A stretch of 64,000 nucleotides of DNA from JAWWOL01 sp033851545 (GTDB taxonomy: Bacteria; Actinomycetota; Actinomycetes; JAWWOL01), in assembly GCA_033851545.1 (NCBI GenBank), contig JAWWOO010000072.1:62001-126000 (forward strand). The letters are read 5' to 3'. The stretch's first letter is position 1. The number at the start of each line of letters is the position of its first letter. Positions 52,334 to 60,948 of the stretch are shown here, one piece after another. The translations under genes were made by a program, and so were the position numbers. The notes under the pieces are model-generated. The model did no database searches, was not told the DNA's origin, and was given only the letters and a program-made list of their open reading frames with translations.

Positions 52334-53137
52334 ATGACGAGCCGACCGCGCACTACCATTGACGTCGACAGCTCCGGCAGGTCGTTAGCCACGGGCTCCG
52401 AGCATGGTTCGTATCCGGACATCGACTTGACGATCGAGTCGATTGGGCGGCGTGAGCGCGCCTCAATTCGTGCTGCGGGGTTCTGGGCGGCAGTGCTGGC
52501 GCTGGTGGGGGCCATCGGCTACATCCTGTCTGTCCCGTTGCAGATCACGTCGGTGCTGAGCCCGACCCAGGACGCCGCGGTCGCCTTCGCTTCATCGCTG
52601 GCTATCGCACCCTCATTCCTGGTCGCTGTAGTTGCCTTGCACTACACGGTGTTGCCGGAGAAGCGGTTCTGGACGCACGTAGCGGTCCAGTTTGCGGGCA
52701 TTTACGCGACGCTCGCCTGCATCAATTACGTCGTGCAGCTGGCTACGGTTCTCCCGGCGGGATATTCCTGGAGCTTCACCGACCAGGCGGGCACACCCGG
52801 CCCACTGAGCGTTCTGAATCAGACACCTCATTCGCTCATGTGGGATCTAGACGGGCTTGCGTACATATTCCTCAATCTGTCAACGTTATTCGCGGCCGCG
52901 GCTTTCGAGCGACGGGGCCCACATCGAGTCATCCGACGAGTACTGCTAGCGAACGCATCGATCACGCCCATCTTCGCCGTCGCGTATTTCTGGCCTGGCT
53001 TCTCGGTACCGATCTTGCTGCTAGGCGGGATCCCATGGAGCATCACCGTGCCCGCGAGCCTGCTCGCGTTGAGCCTCCATTTTCGGCGGCCTCTGTCGGG
53101 CGACGCGACACACGCCGAAGCCCGCACATTGCCGTAA
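52334..53137 (+). CDS. Predicted six-helix membrane protein
   Basis: 267 residues from ATG at 52334 (GTG three bases earlier also possible; GGGAAA precedes). A hydrophilic N-terminus of about 45 residues is followed by six hydrophobic segments, among them 'FWAAVLALVGAIGYILSV', 'LAIAPSFLVAVVALHYTVL' and 'SVPILLLGGIPWSITVPASLLAL'. Outer-loop Trp and His residues are conserved-looking, but I recognise no family. Wobble G+C is lower than in the SDR operon. Probably cargo of element B. Confidence 0.7.
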   Translation: MTSRPRTTIDVDSSGRSLATGSEHGSYPDIDLTIESIGRRERASIRAAGFWAAVLALVGAIGYILSVPLQITSVLSPTQDAAVAFASSLAIAPSFLVAVVALHYTVLPEKRFWTHVAVQFAGIYATLACINYVVQLATVLPAGYSWSFTDQAGTPGPLSVLNQTPHSLMWDLDGLAYIFLNLSTLFAAAAFERRGPHRVIRRVLLANASITPIFAVAYFWPGFSVPILLLGGIPWSITVPASLLALSLHFRRPLSGDATHAEARTLP

Positions 53138-53462
53138 GACGGCTGCGTCGAAGAAGTCGCCGCCCAGGAGATTCGGGCGGGTGCCGACGAGCGTGGCGTC
53201 GTCTCTGGTGGGCGCGACGCAGCGGCGAACAAGCGCGATCTCGACCGAGCCGACATGCTGAACCCGGAGAGCGTTTACGGCACCCACTGGCCAGAGCGGA
53301 AAAACGCCGGGATGGATCGCGCGCACGCGAAGGGCGACCGAGAGGCGTCACACGGCGACCGGATCGCCATGACCGAGGGCGACGGCGAGCACGAGACCGT
53401 CGAGACCTGACCCGGTCGCGGCATCACGGCTAGGACATCCCGCGCCGAGGTGCACAGACGCC

Positions 53463-53965
53463 TCACCTGGAGTGAGCCGCCTGCCGTACTCTCTGTCGGC
53501 CGAGCCCGCCTCGAGTCCAATTGGACGCCACGGATCTTCGAGGGGGTGCGCTGCTGGCGAGCCCGATCGCGAAGCAGGACGGGTACGAAGCCACACACGC
53601 CCGATTTGCGTGGGCGCCCATCGACGAGTGGCTCGCCGCCGCCCGGATGCGGAACTCGGCTGCCTGCTGGCGACCTGCGGAAGCACCCTCGTGCAGGTGT
53701 CGGCCGTGGACGAGCTGCGAGAGTGGCCGAGGCGCTTCGAGACGACGTTGACGTCGACAGCTGCCGCAAGGGCATGGGTCGCGTGGGTGTGCCGCAGCCC
53801 GTGCAGGATGATCCTCGGCAGGCCAGCCGTGGCGCTGAGCGCGAGGAAGCGGCGGCTCACCTGATCCGGAGCGACCGGCGAGCCGTCCTCGCAGCAGAAG
53901 ACAAGGTCCAGCGGGTTGTAGCCCGGACCCCATTCAGTCGCTCGACTTCTCGGCCTCTCAGTTAG
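53463..53965 (-). pseudogene. Tyrosine recombinase (integrase) remnant, active-site Tyr lost
   Basis: From about 53965 the reading gives 'WGPGYNPLDLVFCCEDGSPVAP' (split), 'LPRIILHGLRHTHATHAL' with catalytic R, 'VVSKRLGHS' with H, then 'STADTCTRVLP' where active enzymes have T-x-x-Y-x-H, so the nucleophile is Cys. Frame shifts soon after, near 53655, and the tail continues to 53463 in another frame. The N-terminal half is missing; an unrelated gene begins there. It belonged to element B. Confidence 0.75.
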
Positions 53966-54780
53966 GCACGACGGGTCGCCGGCTGCGAGACGAAGCCAGG
54001 GATGCGGGTGACCTGCTCGGTGGTGGCGAGACTCGCGTCCACCGAGACCAGCGACAGCAGGCGCAGCGGACGGCCGCTCCCGGCGGCAGCCTGCATCTTG
54101 TGGTGGCCGTCCAGCAGGAAGTGCGTCAGACACCAGTGGGCGTAGTAGTCACCGGCGTCGTTGGCCTCGGCTGGCTGGCAGACGTCCAGCGTGGAGAGGG
54201 CGACGGCGGTCGGCCTGCTCGAGCGTCGAAGCAGTTCGACATGCTCCGCGACCTTGGCAGTGACATTCCAGCTCGGCGGCACCATGGGCACGATGAACTC
54301 GAACAGGTGAGCTCCTGGATCGATCGCCGTCTCGAGCGCCCTGTAATACGGGGTGTGCGGGTACTCCGGCAGGCCCCAGAACGAGTCGATGCCCCAGGTC
54401 GACACCTGCTCTTCTGTGAAGTAGTCGCCTGGCCCTGCAGGATAGGTCAGCCGAGGCTGGACGGTCAGCAGGAGTGGCAGGTAGTCACCGCCCGGCAGCA
54501 GTGTTGCGAAGTCGCCGATGACCTGGTCGTCGAGACCATCGAGACCATCGGACAGCCGTCGTTCGAGCCCGGCGACCGACAGAGCCTCGTTGGCTCCCTC
54601 CAGTCGCTGGAAGAGGAACGTGCAGGTGCCGCACCAGTAGGTCAGCTCAAAGGCCGGCCTGTCGTCCAAGGACAGAAGCCTTCGTCCATGACCTCCTCCT
54701 GCCGACTTCGGCCCCTCGCCGAACGTCAGCCGTGATGGGGAGCCGCCGAGAGTGCGCAGGGGTCCCGCCGCCAGGAGCAT
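53962..54780 (-). CDS. Conserved hypothetical protein next to the right attachment repeat
   Basis: 272 residues; ATG at 54780. I do not recognise the family. The chain has 'FELTYWCGTCTFLFQRLEGAN', where a C-x-x-C pair sits in a strand like a rubredoxin-type or thioredoxin-like corner, a conserved-looking 'YFTEEQVSTWGIDSFWGLPEYPHTPYYRA', and 'YYAHWCLTHFLLDGHHKMQAA' with clustered His. No signal peptide or membrane helix. It resembles small-molecule-processing enzymes found singly in actinobacteria. It may be the last cargo gene of element B or a host gene caught beside the repeat. Confidence 0.6.
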   Translation of the reverse strand: MLLAAGPLRTLGGSPSRLTFGEGPKSAGGGHGRRLLSLDDRPAFELTYWCGTCTFLFQRLEGANEALSVAGLERRLSDGLDGLDDQVIGDFATLLPGGDYLPLLLTVQPRLTYPAGPGDYFTEEQVSTWGIDSFWGLPEYPHTPYYRALETAIDPGAHLFEFIVPMVPPSWNVTAKVAEHVELLRRSSRPTAVALSTLDVCQPAEANDAGDYYAHWCLTHFLLDGHHKMQAAAGSGRPLRLLSLVSVDASLATTEQVTRIPGFVSQPATRRA

Positions 54781-55133
54781 GCCGTCACCGTACCAACGAC
54801 TTCACGAGACCTTCACGGACTCCGCGACAGGCCAGAGACTGGGGAGGGAACTTGAAACCCGCTATATGGGGCAACCCATCGTGGGTTCGAATCCCACGCC
54901 CTCCGCATCTGTGACCTGGCACCTGGCCCCCTGGACGCGACCAAGCTGCCCGGCAACCTCCTGCTCGGCCGCGCGGCTTACCCGGAGTCCTCCACTAAGT
55001 GCGCAAGAGCCCGTAGGCGCCAAAGCGGGGGTGGTGCGGCGGAAGAGGCGCTACGGCGGTGGTAGTTTCCACACGCCTTGATGGACAAAGGCTGACAAAT
55101 CGATCGGGGGCGACGAGCCGAGGGAGTGGATCA
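54781..55133. other. Right junction region of the tandem elements
   Basis: 353 bases holding the tRNA-Ser fragment (54851-54906) and the leader of the DUF1996 gene. No gene of its own was seen. Confidence 0.6.
54851..54906 (+). repeat. attR of element B: imperfect copy of tRNA-Ser 3' end
   Basis: The last 41 bases (54866-54906) match the tRNA 3' end exactly; the left 15 differ by one substitution and an inserted AT. The 5' tRNA half is absent. It closes the tandem array. Confidence 0.85.
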
Positions 55134-55994
55134 TTGAAGATTTTCAGATTGTTCGCGGTGTCTGCGCTGATGGTTGCAGCGGTGTCATTACCGTCGCCGA
55201 CTGCGCTCGCGTCGGGTGGGGCGGGCGGGTGGATCACGATCTGTCCCTACGATCATTCGTTGGCTGACGACCCGATCTTGTTCCCGGGACAGCCTGGGGT
55301 GTCGCACCTGCACGACTACTTGGGGAACAAGTCGGCCAACGCATCCTCGACGTACACCTCGATGGAGGCGGCCGGCACGACGTGCGGCACGGCAGCAGAC
55401 AAGGCAGGCTACTGGACCCCGGCGCTGTACAAGTCTGGGGCGAAGGTGCTCGCGAAGGGGTTCTACGCGAGCGGTGGAGCGACCCGGAACACGTTCTACT
55501 ACCGCACCAGCAATGTCCTCAGCTCGTACCACGTGACGGCGTTCCCCGCGAACTTCCGGATGGTCGCCGGGAACAGTCACGCGACGAGCGAGGCTGACAA
55601 CCCGTACCTCGGCCGCGAGATTTACTGGGGCTGCTCGAACAACAGTCCCGACGTGAAGTCCAAGGTTCCGATCAACTGCCCGACCGGGGCGATCTCGCTG
55701 CATGTCGGATTCCCGAACTGCTGGGACGGCGTCATCGCGCCGAACGAGACGAGCCACCTGCGCTACCCGTCGTCCTACGTGTGCCCGTCCGGCTATGGCA
55801 CGGTCCTGCCGCGGGTGATCTTCCGCCTGGAGTACCCGGTCGGTACGTCGAGCGCGTCGATCTCGCTGTCGAGCGGGCCCTACTACACGGCTCACGCCGA
55901 CTTCTGGAACACCTGGGACCAGCCCGGTCTGCAACGCCTCGTGGATCGCTGTCTCAACGCTCACGTCGACTGCGGTAACAACCCGGTCCCGTAG
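55134..55994 (+). CDS. Secreted DUF1996-domain protein
   Basis: 286 residues. The TTG at 55134 is preferred because AGGGAG sits seven bases upstream and the product then starts directly with the signal peptide 'KIFRLFAVSALMVAAVSL' (cleavage near ALA-S). The mature chain is one DUF1996 domain: 'ICPYDHSLADDPILFPGQPGVSHLHDYLGN', 'YWTPALY', 'IYWGCSNNSPD' and 'HVGFPNCWDG' with conserved Cys pairs and His residues. The domain is common in secreted actinobacterial and fungal proteins; function is unknown, possibly wall glycan binding or hydrolysis. Confidence 0.88.
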   Translation: MKIFRLFAVSALMVAAVSLPSPTALASGGAGGWITICPYDHSLADDPILFPGQPGVSHLHDYLGNKSANASSTYTSMEAAGTTCGTAADKAGYWTPALYKSGAKVLAKGFYASGGATRNTFYYRTSNVLSSYHVTAFPANFRMVAGNSHATSEADNPYLGREIYWGCSNNSPDVKSKVPINCPTGAISLHVGFPNCWDGVIAPNETSHLRYPSSYVCPSGYGTVLPRVIFRLEYPVGTSSASISLSSGPYYTAHADFWNTWDQPGLQRLVDRCLNAHVDCGNNPVP

Positions 55995-56010
55995 GCGGGC
56001 GTCTGGTGGT

Positions 56011-56030
56011 CCCGCTTCGGCGGGTTCCTT
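56011..56030 (+). terminator. Terminator after the DUF1996 gene
   Basis: CCCGC-TTCG-GCGGG (56011-56024) with a UUCG tetraloop is followed by TTCCTTCT, 16 bases past the stop. Confidence 0.75.
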
Positions 56031-56367
56031 CTGCTAGCGGTCGGACGGCGTGCCGCCCTGTGCGCCACGCACCTCGATGACATGCGCCCCCCGGGCCATG
56101 GTCCGCTGCGTGGGTGTCCTCGGCCCGGTCGAGGGTTGCCGCCCAGCTGGCGAGGAGGTTGAGCCCGTCCGCCGATGGTGAGCCCGGCTCAGCGCCGTGT
56201 GCGACAACCGTCTGGCCGGGATCGGCGGGGAGCTGCATGGCCTCGAAGGCGAGGTCGAGGTTCCCGACGACAGGGCCCGCCTCGGATTCGTTGTAGTGGT
56301 GGAACACGTACGTTCCACTTCCTAGTGCCGAGATGACAGCCGTGGCGATGACGGCCACTGTCAGGGT

Positions 56368-56405
56368 GGGAGCGGGCCCGGTTGGAAAGTGCCGGGCCCG
56401 CTCCC
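56368..56405 (-). terminator. Long perfect hairpin after the MMPL gene
   Basis: GGGAGCGGGCCCGG (56368-56381) pairs perfectly with CCGGGCCCGCTCCC (56392-56405), a 14-bp stem with a 10-base loop, seven bases past the MMPL stop on the minus strand. Confidence 0.75.
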
Positions 56406-56412
56406 GTGTCGA

Positions 56413-58704
56413 TCAGCTCCTGGTGCTCCCTGCGCTTTCCGGCAGCGAGGACGACGCGGAGTGCAGGCGCTCGCCGTCGCTCATCCCCTGCAGGCGGCGG
56501 GCGAGGCTTTCTCCCTCGATGTCCACGCGGGGTACGACCCGCTCGAGCCAGCTGGGCAGGCTCCACGCGCGGTCGCCGAGCAGGGCCATGACCGCTGGAA
56601 CGATCGTCATGCGGACGACGAACGCGTCGACCAGGACGCCGAAGGCGAGTGCGAAGCCGATGCTTTTGATGGTGGCGTCGTCACCCAGGATGAACCCGGA
56701 GAAGACCGAGGTCATGATGATCGCCGCCGCCGTGACCACGCGGGCGCTCGTCGCGAAACCGCCAACCACGGCATCTTTCGCGTTGGCGCCGTGGACGTAG
56801 CCTTCGCGCATCCGGGTGACGAGGAACAGCTCGTAGTCCATCGCGAGGCCGAACAGCAGGGCGATCAGCAGGATCGGAAGCAGGGCGATCACCGGGCCCG
56901 TGGCGTTGACACCGAACAGGTCCTTCAGCCAGCCCCACTGGAAGACGGCAACCAGCGCTCCGAACGTGCTCACGATGGAGAGCAGGAAGCCCAGCGTCGC
57001 CTTCAGCGGGACGAGCAGGGAGCGGAAGACGATCGTCAGCAGCACCAGCGAGAGCCCGACGATGATGAGCAGGAACAACGGCATGGCGTGGAACAGCTTG
57101 GTCGAGACATCTAGGTTGACGGCAGTGGCGCCGGTGACCAGCAGCCTGGCGCCGGTCTTGTTGAGGATCTCCCCCTGGTGATGGCGGATCGCGGTGACCA
57201 GTGTTGCGGTGCCGGCCTCCGTCGGACCGGTGGCCGGGATGACGCTGATGACCGCGGTGTCGCCGGCCGCGTTGAAGGTCGCCGGGCTGACCTCGACGAC
57301 CCCCTTCACCGTGGCGAGCGTGGAGCTGACCTTCTGGGCCGCGGCCCTGGGGTCCGGGCTGGCGGCGGCGTCCACGACGATCGTGAGCGGGCCGTTGAAT
57401 CCGGGCCCGAAGCCCCGGGCGAGGGTGTCGTAGGCCTGGCGCTGGGTGGAGGTGGTGGGCTGGTTGCCGTCATCGGGCTGCCCGAGACGCAGGGACAGCG
57501 CAGGAAGCGCGATCACGCCCAGCGCCACGACCGCAGCCACCAGAACGGGCACGGGACGCGCCACGATGCCGCGAGCCCAGCGGGTGCCGAAGTTCGGCTT
57601 GCTCGCGATGTTCGTTCCGGGGACGGCGCCGGCGAGTGCCAGGGAGCCGGTCCGCCTTGCGGCCTTGGTGCGACGCCCGGCCGGTGTGCCCGGGATGCTC
57701 CAGCGGTCGAGCCGGTGGCCGGCGAAGCCGAGCAACGCCGGCACGAGGGTGGTGGCGATCAGGACGGCGACGGCCACGGTTGCCGCCGCCGCCAGGCCCA
57801 TCGTGGTGAGGAAGGGGATGCCGACGACCGACAGGCCGGACAGGGCGATGACGACGGTGAGGCCTGCGAAGACGACCGCACCGCCGGCGGTGGCAACTGC
57901 CCGGGCCGCCGCTTCGCCCGGTTCGAGACCTTCGCCGAGGTACTGACGATGCCGGGAGACGATGAAAGGCGCGTAGTCGATGCCGACGGCCAGACCCATC
58001 ATCAGCGCCAAGGTCGGGGCCGTCGAAGTGAGGTTCACGAAAGCCGACGTGGCGGTGATGCCGGTGATGCCGACCCCGACGCCGATCAGCGCGCTCAGCA
58101 GCGGCAGACCGGCAGCAAGCACCGATCCGAACGTGACCGCAAGGACCAGCAGGGCAACCAGGACCCCGATGCCTTCAGTGGACGACGATCCCGGTATCGC
58201 CTGGACCGCCTCACCGCCGAACTCGACCTTCAACCCCGCCTGGCGCCCGACCGTCGCGGAGTTGAGCAGGGCCTCGCGCGAGGACGCCGCAATCTTCTCC
58301 ATGGGGACGGTGTACTGCACGGAGGCGTAGGCGACGGTGCCGTCGCTCGACACCGCGGCGGTTGCGTACGGGTCGGTGACCGACGCCACCTGGGGCGCCG
58401 CCTTCGCCTCGGCGACGACCTTCTCGATCGCGCTGTGCAACGCCGGCTGTGACAACTTCGCACCGGTCGGGGCGGCGAAGACGATGCGTCCGGCCGCTCC
58501 GCTGGCTCCGGCCGGGAACCGCTCCGACAACAGGGTGTTGGCACTCACTGACTCGATCCCCGGGATCGAGAAGGACGCCTGGGCAGTCTTGCCGAATTGG
58601 CCGCCCAGGGTCCCGAGGGTGGCGAGAAGGATCAACCACAGCGCCAGGACGGTGCCTCGGCGCCGGACCGACAGGGCGCCCAACCGGTACAGGTACGTGC
58701 TCAC
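56413..58704 (-). CDS. MMPL-family (RND-type) transporter
   Basis: 763 residues, GTG at 58704 behind GGAGAGA. Two-fold MMPL layout: helix 1 at about 15-37, a periplasmic loop, helices about 180-340 with 'MMGLAVGIDYAPFIVSRHRQYLGEG', a second loop, and helices about 530-735 with 'LLFGLAMDYELFLVTRMREGY'. The Asp-Tyr pairs in the two repeats (G-x-D-Y-A and A-M-D-Y-E) are the proton-relay motif. Exports lipids, siderophores or drugs with proton motive force. Divergent TetR gene 183 bases away with a palindrome between, so repressor-controlled efflux is likely. Confidence 0.93.
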   Translation of the reverse strand: MSTYLYRLGALSVRRRGTVLALWLILLATLGTLGGQFGKTAQASFSIPGIESVSANTLLSERFPAGASGAAGRIVFAAPTGAKLSQPALHSAIEKVVAEAKAAPQVASVTDPYATAAVSSDGTVAYASVQYTVPMEKIAASSREALLNSATVGRQAGLKVEFGGEAVQAIPGSSSTEGIGVLVALLVLAVTFGSVLAAGLPLLSALIGVGVGITGITATSAFVNLTSTAPTLALMMGLAVGIDYAPFIVSRHRQYLGEGLEPGEAAARAVATAGGAVVFAGLTVVIALSGLSVVGIPFLTTMGLAAAATVAVAVLIATTLVPALLGFAGHRLDRWSIPGTPAGRRTKAARRTGSLALAGAVPGTNIASKPNFGTRWARGIVARPVPVLVAAVVALGVIALPALSLRLGQPDDGNQPTTSTQRQAYDTLARGFGPGFNGPLTIVVDAAASPDPRAAAQKVSSTLATVKGVVEVSPATFNAAGDTAVISVIPATGPTEAGTATLVTAIRHHQGEILNKTGARLLVTGATAVNLDVSTKLFHAMPLFLLIIVGLSLVLLTIVFRSLLVPLKATLGFLLSIVSTFGALVAVFQWGWLKDLFGVNATGPVIALLPILLIALLFGLAMDYELFLVTRMREGYVHGANAKDAVVGGFATSARVVTAAAIIMTSVFSGFILGDDATIKSIGFALAFGVLVDAFVVRMTIVPAVMALLGDRAWSLPSWLERVVPRVDIEGESLARRLQGMSDGERLHSASSSLPESAGSTRS

Positions 58705-58802
58705 GGGATCTCTCCAGAGGTTGAGGTTCGGGCACCGCAGCCGGTGGCTCAGCCAGTGCCATTCGCACGACCACTGTGCCGGTCTACTTGCCGTACGTCA
58801 AG

Positions 58803-58815
58803 TAAGTGACTTACC
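58803..58815. promoter_or_regulatory. TetR-type operator candidate
   Basis: GTAAGTGACTTAC is a perfect palindrome around a central base, in the 183-base gap between the MMPL and TetR genes. Its odd spacing and place fit a TetR dimer site controlling both. Confidence 0.6.
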
Positions 58816-58887
58816 GGTTGGCAGGTAGTCAAACGGTGGAGTTGGGCGGTAGGGTTCTGGCTGACCACAGGACGAAGGGGACACCCG

Positions 58888-59487
58888 ATGACCAAGCGCG
58901 CGACGGACGGCGCTGCCGAGAACACTCGTGAGCAGATCCAGACCGTTGCCCTCGAGCTGTTCTCCACGCAGGGCTTCGACGGCACCGCCTTGCAGCAGAT
59001 CGCCGATCGACTCGGGGTGACCAAGGCCGCGCTCTACTACCACTTCAAGACGAAGGACGACCTGCTGGCCGCCATCGTCGAGCCGATGTTCAGCGACGTC
59101 GAGGCCGCGCTCGATTTCCCACAGCCGGGCGAACACCACCGGTTGCAGCGACGGCGTCTGCGGCTGGAGAACTTCGTCGACAGCATGCTCCGGCACCGCC
59201 AGGTGCTCGGCTTCCTGTCGAGGGACCTCGCCGTGCTCAGCCATCCCGTCATCGGTCCTCGCGGTCAGGCGATCCAGGACCGCCTCAGCGCAGCCATCGC
59301 CGGAAGCGACTTGTCCTTGGCCAACCGCATCAAGGTCAGCTTCGCCATGAGCGGCCTGCAGGGCGCCATCGTCGGCAACTCGACGGCGACGGCCGAGGAG
59401 CTGCGCGCGACCATCCTCGACAGCACCAACGCCGTACTGCGCTCCGTCGGCCGCGACATCAGCGCCAAGGCTCGGGTGTCCGCCTGA
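58888..59487 (+). CDS. TetR-family repressor
   Basis: 199 residues; ATG at 58888, GAAGGGG upstream. HTH in 'ALQQIADRLGVTKAALYYHFKTKDDLL' (about residues 32-58), preceded by 'TREQIQTVALELFSTQGFDGT'. The C-terminal ligand domain is all-helical with 'RHRQVLGFLSRDLAVL'. Divergent from the MMPL transporter, so it most likely represses that exporter until a substrate binds. Ends 11 bases before the convergent dehalogenase gene. Confidence 0.92.
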   Translation: MTKRATDGAAENTREQIQTVALELFSTQGFDGTALQQIADRLGVTKAALYYHFKTKDDLLAAIVEPMFSDVEAALDFPQPGEHHRLQRRRLRLENFVDSMLRHRQVLGFLSRDLAVLSHPVIGPRGQAIQDRLSAAIAGSDLSLANRIKVSFAMSGLQGAIVGNSTATAEELRATILDSTNAVLRSVGRDISAKARVSA

Positions 59488-59498
59488 TCGCTGGGCAG

Positions 59499-60401
59499 CT
59501 ATTCGTCCAGGACCGGCCGGTGCCGGTTGCCCGTTTGGTCGCCCCGAGTCCGCAGGTCCCAGCGGTCAGCCCACTCGACGACTGCTGCGGCGATCGCGTC
59601 CGGACGCTGTTCGGGCGCGTGGTGGCCGGCGGCGCCGCAGTGCGTGACCTCGAGCGCGGCGATGTGCTCGCGAGACCATGCCACGGCATCCGGGCCGATC
59701 ATGATCCCCGGTCCAGGGTCGAACGTCAGCAGCAGCTTCGGCACGTGCGAACTCGCTGCGAGCCAGCCGTCGTAGGCCGCCACCCTCATGACGACGTCGG
59801 TGGGGGTGCCGTCGAGCGGCATCGAACGCGGCCACTGCAGCAACGGCCGGCGACTTTCCGGGGTCGGATAGGGCGCTCGGTAGACCGCGAGATCGGCGTC
59901 GGTCAGCTCAGGAATCGTGCGGCTGAGCGACTGCTCGATGAACGCGTTCTCTTCCAGCACCAGCCGCTCGCCTATGCCGGGTGTGCGGAACGCCTCAAAG
60001 ACCGGTCGTGCGTTGGCGGGGAACTCCGACCACGCCATCGGTCGCAGGATGGTCTCGAGGAACGCGATCCCGCGGACCCGCTCGGGGTGACGTGCAGCCC
60101 AGTCGAAGGCGAGCGCGCCGCCCCAGTCGTGGCCGACCAGGACGGCGTCGTCGATGCCTAGTGCGTCCACCCAGGCCTCGAAGTAGCGGACATGGTCAGC
60201 GAAGGTGTAGCCGATATCTGGCTTGCCCGACTCCCCCATGCCGATCAGGTCCGGAGCCAGGCAGCGCACGCCGCTGACACTGGGCAATACCTTGCGCCAG
60301 AGGTAGGACGAGGTGGGATTGCCGTGCAGGAAGACGAACGGGGCGCCCGCGCCGCTCTCGCGGTAGCTCATCGTGGAGTCAAGGACAGGGACCGAGGGCA
60401 T
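59499..60401 (-). CDS. Haloalkane-dehalogenase-like alpha/beta hydrolase
   Basis: 300 residues, ATG at 60401 with GGAGGAAG upstream (an ATG-like start at 60422 lacks one). Residues of haloalkane dehalogenase subfamily II are visible: 'HGNPTSSYLWR' with halide-binding N28, 'GHDWGG' with nucleophile D92 and W93, 'FLETI' with E116 and 'GAAGHHAPE' with the catalytic His (260 or 261). Cap domain about 125-210. It would hydrolyse carbon-halogen bonds of small haloalkanes in the cytoplasm; some family members have other substrates. Divergent marR gene with an operator between suggests inducible expression. Confidence 0.85.
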   Translation of the reverse strand: MPSVPVLDSTMSYRESGAGAPFVFLHGNPTSSYLWRKVLPSVSGVRCLAPDLIGMGESGKPDIGYTFADHVRYFEAWVDALGIDDAVLVGHDWGGALAFDWAARHPERVRGIAFLETILRPMAWSEFPANARPVFEAFRTPGIGERLVLEENAFIEQSLSRTIPELTDADLAVYRAPYPTPESRRPLLQWPRSMPLDGTPTDVVMRVAAYDGWLAASSHVPKLLLTFDPGPGIMIGPDAVAWSREHIAALEVTHCGAAGHHAPEQRPDAIAAAVVEWADRWDLRTRGDQTGNRHRPVLDE

Positions 60402-60447
60402 GGCTGCTTCCTCCGTTAACATGGACAGGCAACTGACTATATTAGAA

Positions 60448-60463
60448 AGACAGGAGCCTGTCT
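60448..60463 (+). promoter_or_regulatory. MarR-type operator overlapping the marR ribosome site
   Basis: AGACAGG-AG-CCTGTCT is a perfect inverted repeat with a 2-base spacer, ending two bases before the marR ATG (60466). The AGGAG inside it is the ribosome site. A related half-site GGACAGGC lies at 60423. Confidence 0.65.
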
Positions 60464-60465
60464 AG

Positions 60466-60948
60466 ATGGCTGACTCGCCTCCCCGCCCGTTGCTGGGGCT
60501 GCTGCTGCGACTGGCTCAGCAGCACTGGGCTCAGGACATCGACGCGGCGCTGGCCGAGGCGGGCTTCGGCGACATCCGGCCGCCGCATGCCAACGTGTTC
60601 CCCTTCGTCGGCCCGGACGGGATTCAGGTCAGCGAATTGGCCCAGCGGGCGCGCATACGCAAACAGTCGATGGCCGAGGCGGTGGAGCAGCTGGAGGAGT
60701 TGGGCTACGTCGAGCGGCGGCCGGACCCCCACGATCGCCGGGCTCGGCTGGTGTTCCTGACGCCGCGCGGTGAAGCGGTCCGGCCGGTCAGCCTCGCGAC
60801 CGGCCGGCGCATCGAGGAGCAGTGGGGCGAGCTCGTAGGCCAGGAGGAGATCGCGACCCTGCGGGCAACCTTGGAGGCGCTGCTCGCCTCACTGTCCGAG
60901 CGCGGGACCACCGCGCAGTCGGCAGCCTCAACCGCAGAGCGCTCTTAA
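60466..60948 (+). CDS. MarR-family transcriptional regulator
   Basis: 160 residues; ATG at 60466. Winged-helix region 'IQVSELAQRARIRKQSMAEAVEQLEELGYVERRPDPHDRRARLVFLT' (split by numbering at about 55-100) is the MarR HTH and wing. N- and C-terminal helices form the dimer interface. Divergent from the dehalogenase-like gene across a 64-base gap holding a palindrome, so it probably represses both. The 3' end overlaps the convergent HxlR gene by four bases. Confidence 0.9.
   Translation: MADSPPRPLLGLLLRLAQQHWAQDIDAALAEAGFGDIRPPHANVFPFVGPDGIQVSELAQRARIRKQSMAEAVEQLEELGYVERRPDPHDRRARLVFLTPRGEAVRPVSLATGRRIEEQWGELVGQEEIATLRATLEALLASLSERGTTAQSAASTAERS

Larger units (their letters stand above)
40801..54906. 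mobile_element. Integrated element B (about 14.1 kb) with fructoside-utilisation cargo
   Basis: Lies between the perfect 54-bp repeat at 40747-40800 and the imperfect copy at 54851-54906. Carries a GH32/ABC/LacI/GH32 operon, a decayed stretch, a small DUF4342-SDR-membrane operon, two lone membrane-protein genes, an integrase remnant and an unrecognised gene next to the right repeat. No transfer genes remain. It could also be an accreted genomic island rather than a former ICE; the tRNA-derived ends and integrase remnant are the evidence for integration. Confidence 0.65.
55995..56412. other. Convergent intergenic region with two terminators
   Basis: 418 bases. Besides the two hairpins listed separately, minus-strand readings at about 56358-56034 include 'VIATAVISALGSGTYVFHHY', which could be the remains of a small membrane or exported protein. 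Frame is not kept, so no gene is called. Confidence 0.4.

Noticed and set aside
53150..53326. Minus-strand 'PNLLGGDFFDA' segment resembling a PP2C/RsbU phosphatase core
   Set aside because: Only about 20 residues match, frame is lost on both sides and no start exists; at most a tiny remnant.
54851..54906. A second tRNA-Ser gene
   Set aside because: Only the 3' half is present; there is no 5' acceptor strand or D-arm, so it is an attachment-site remnant. The same holds for 40747-40800.
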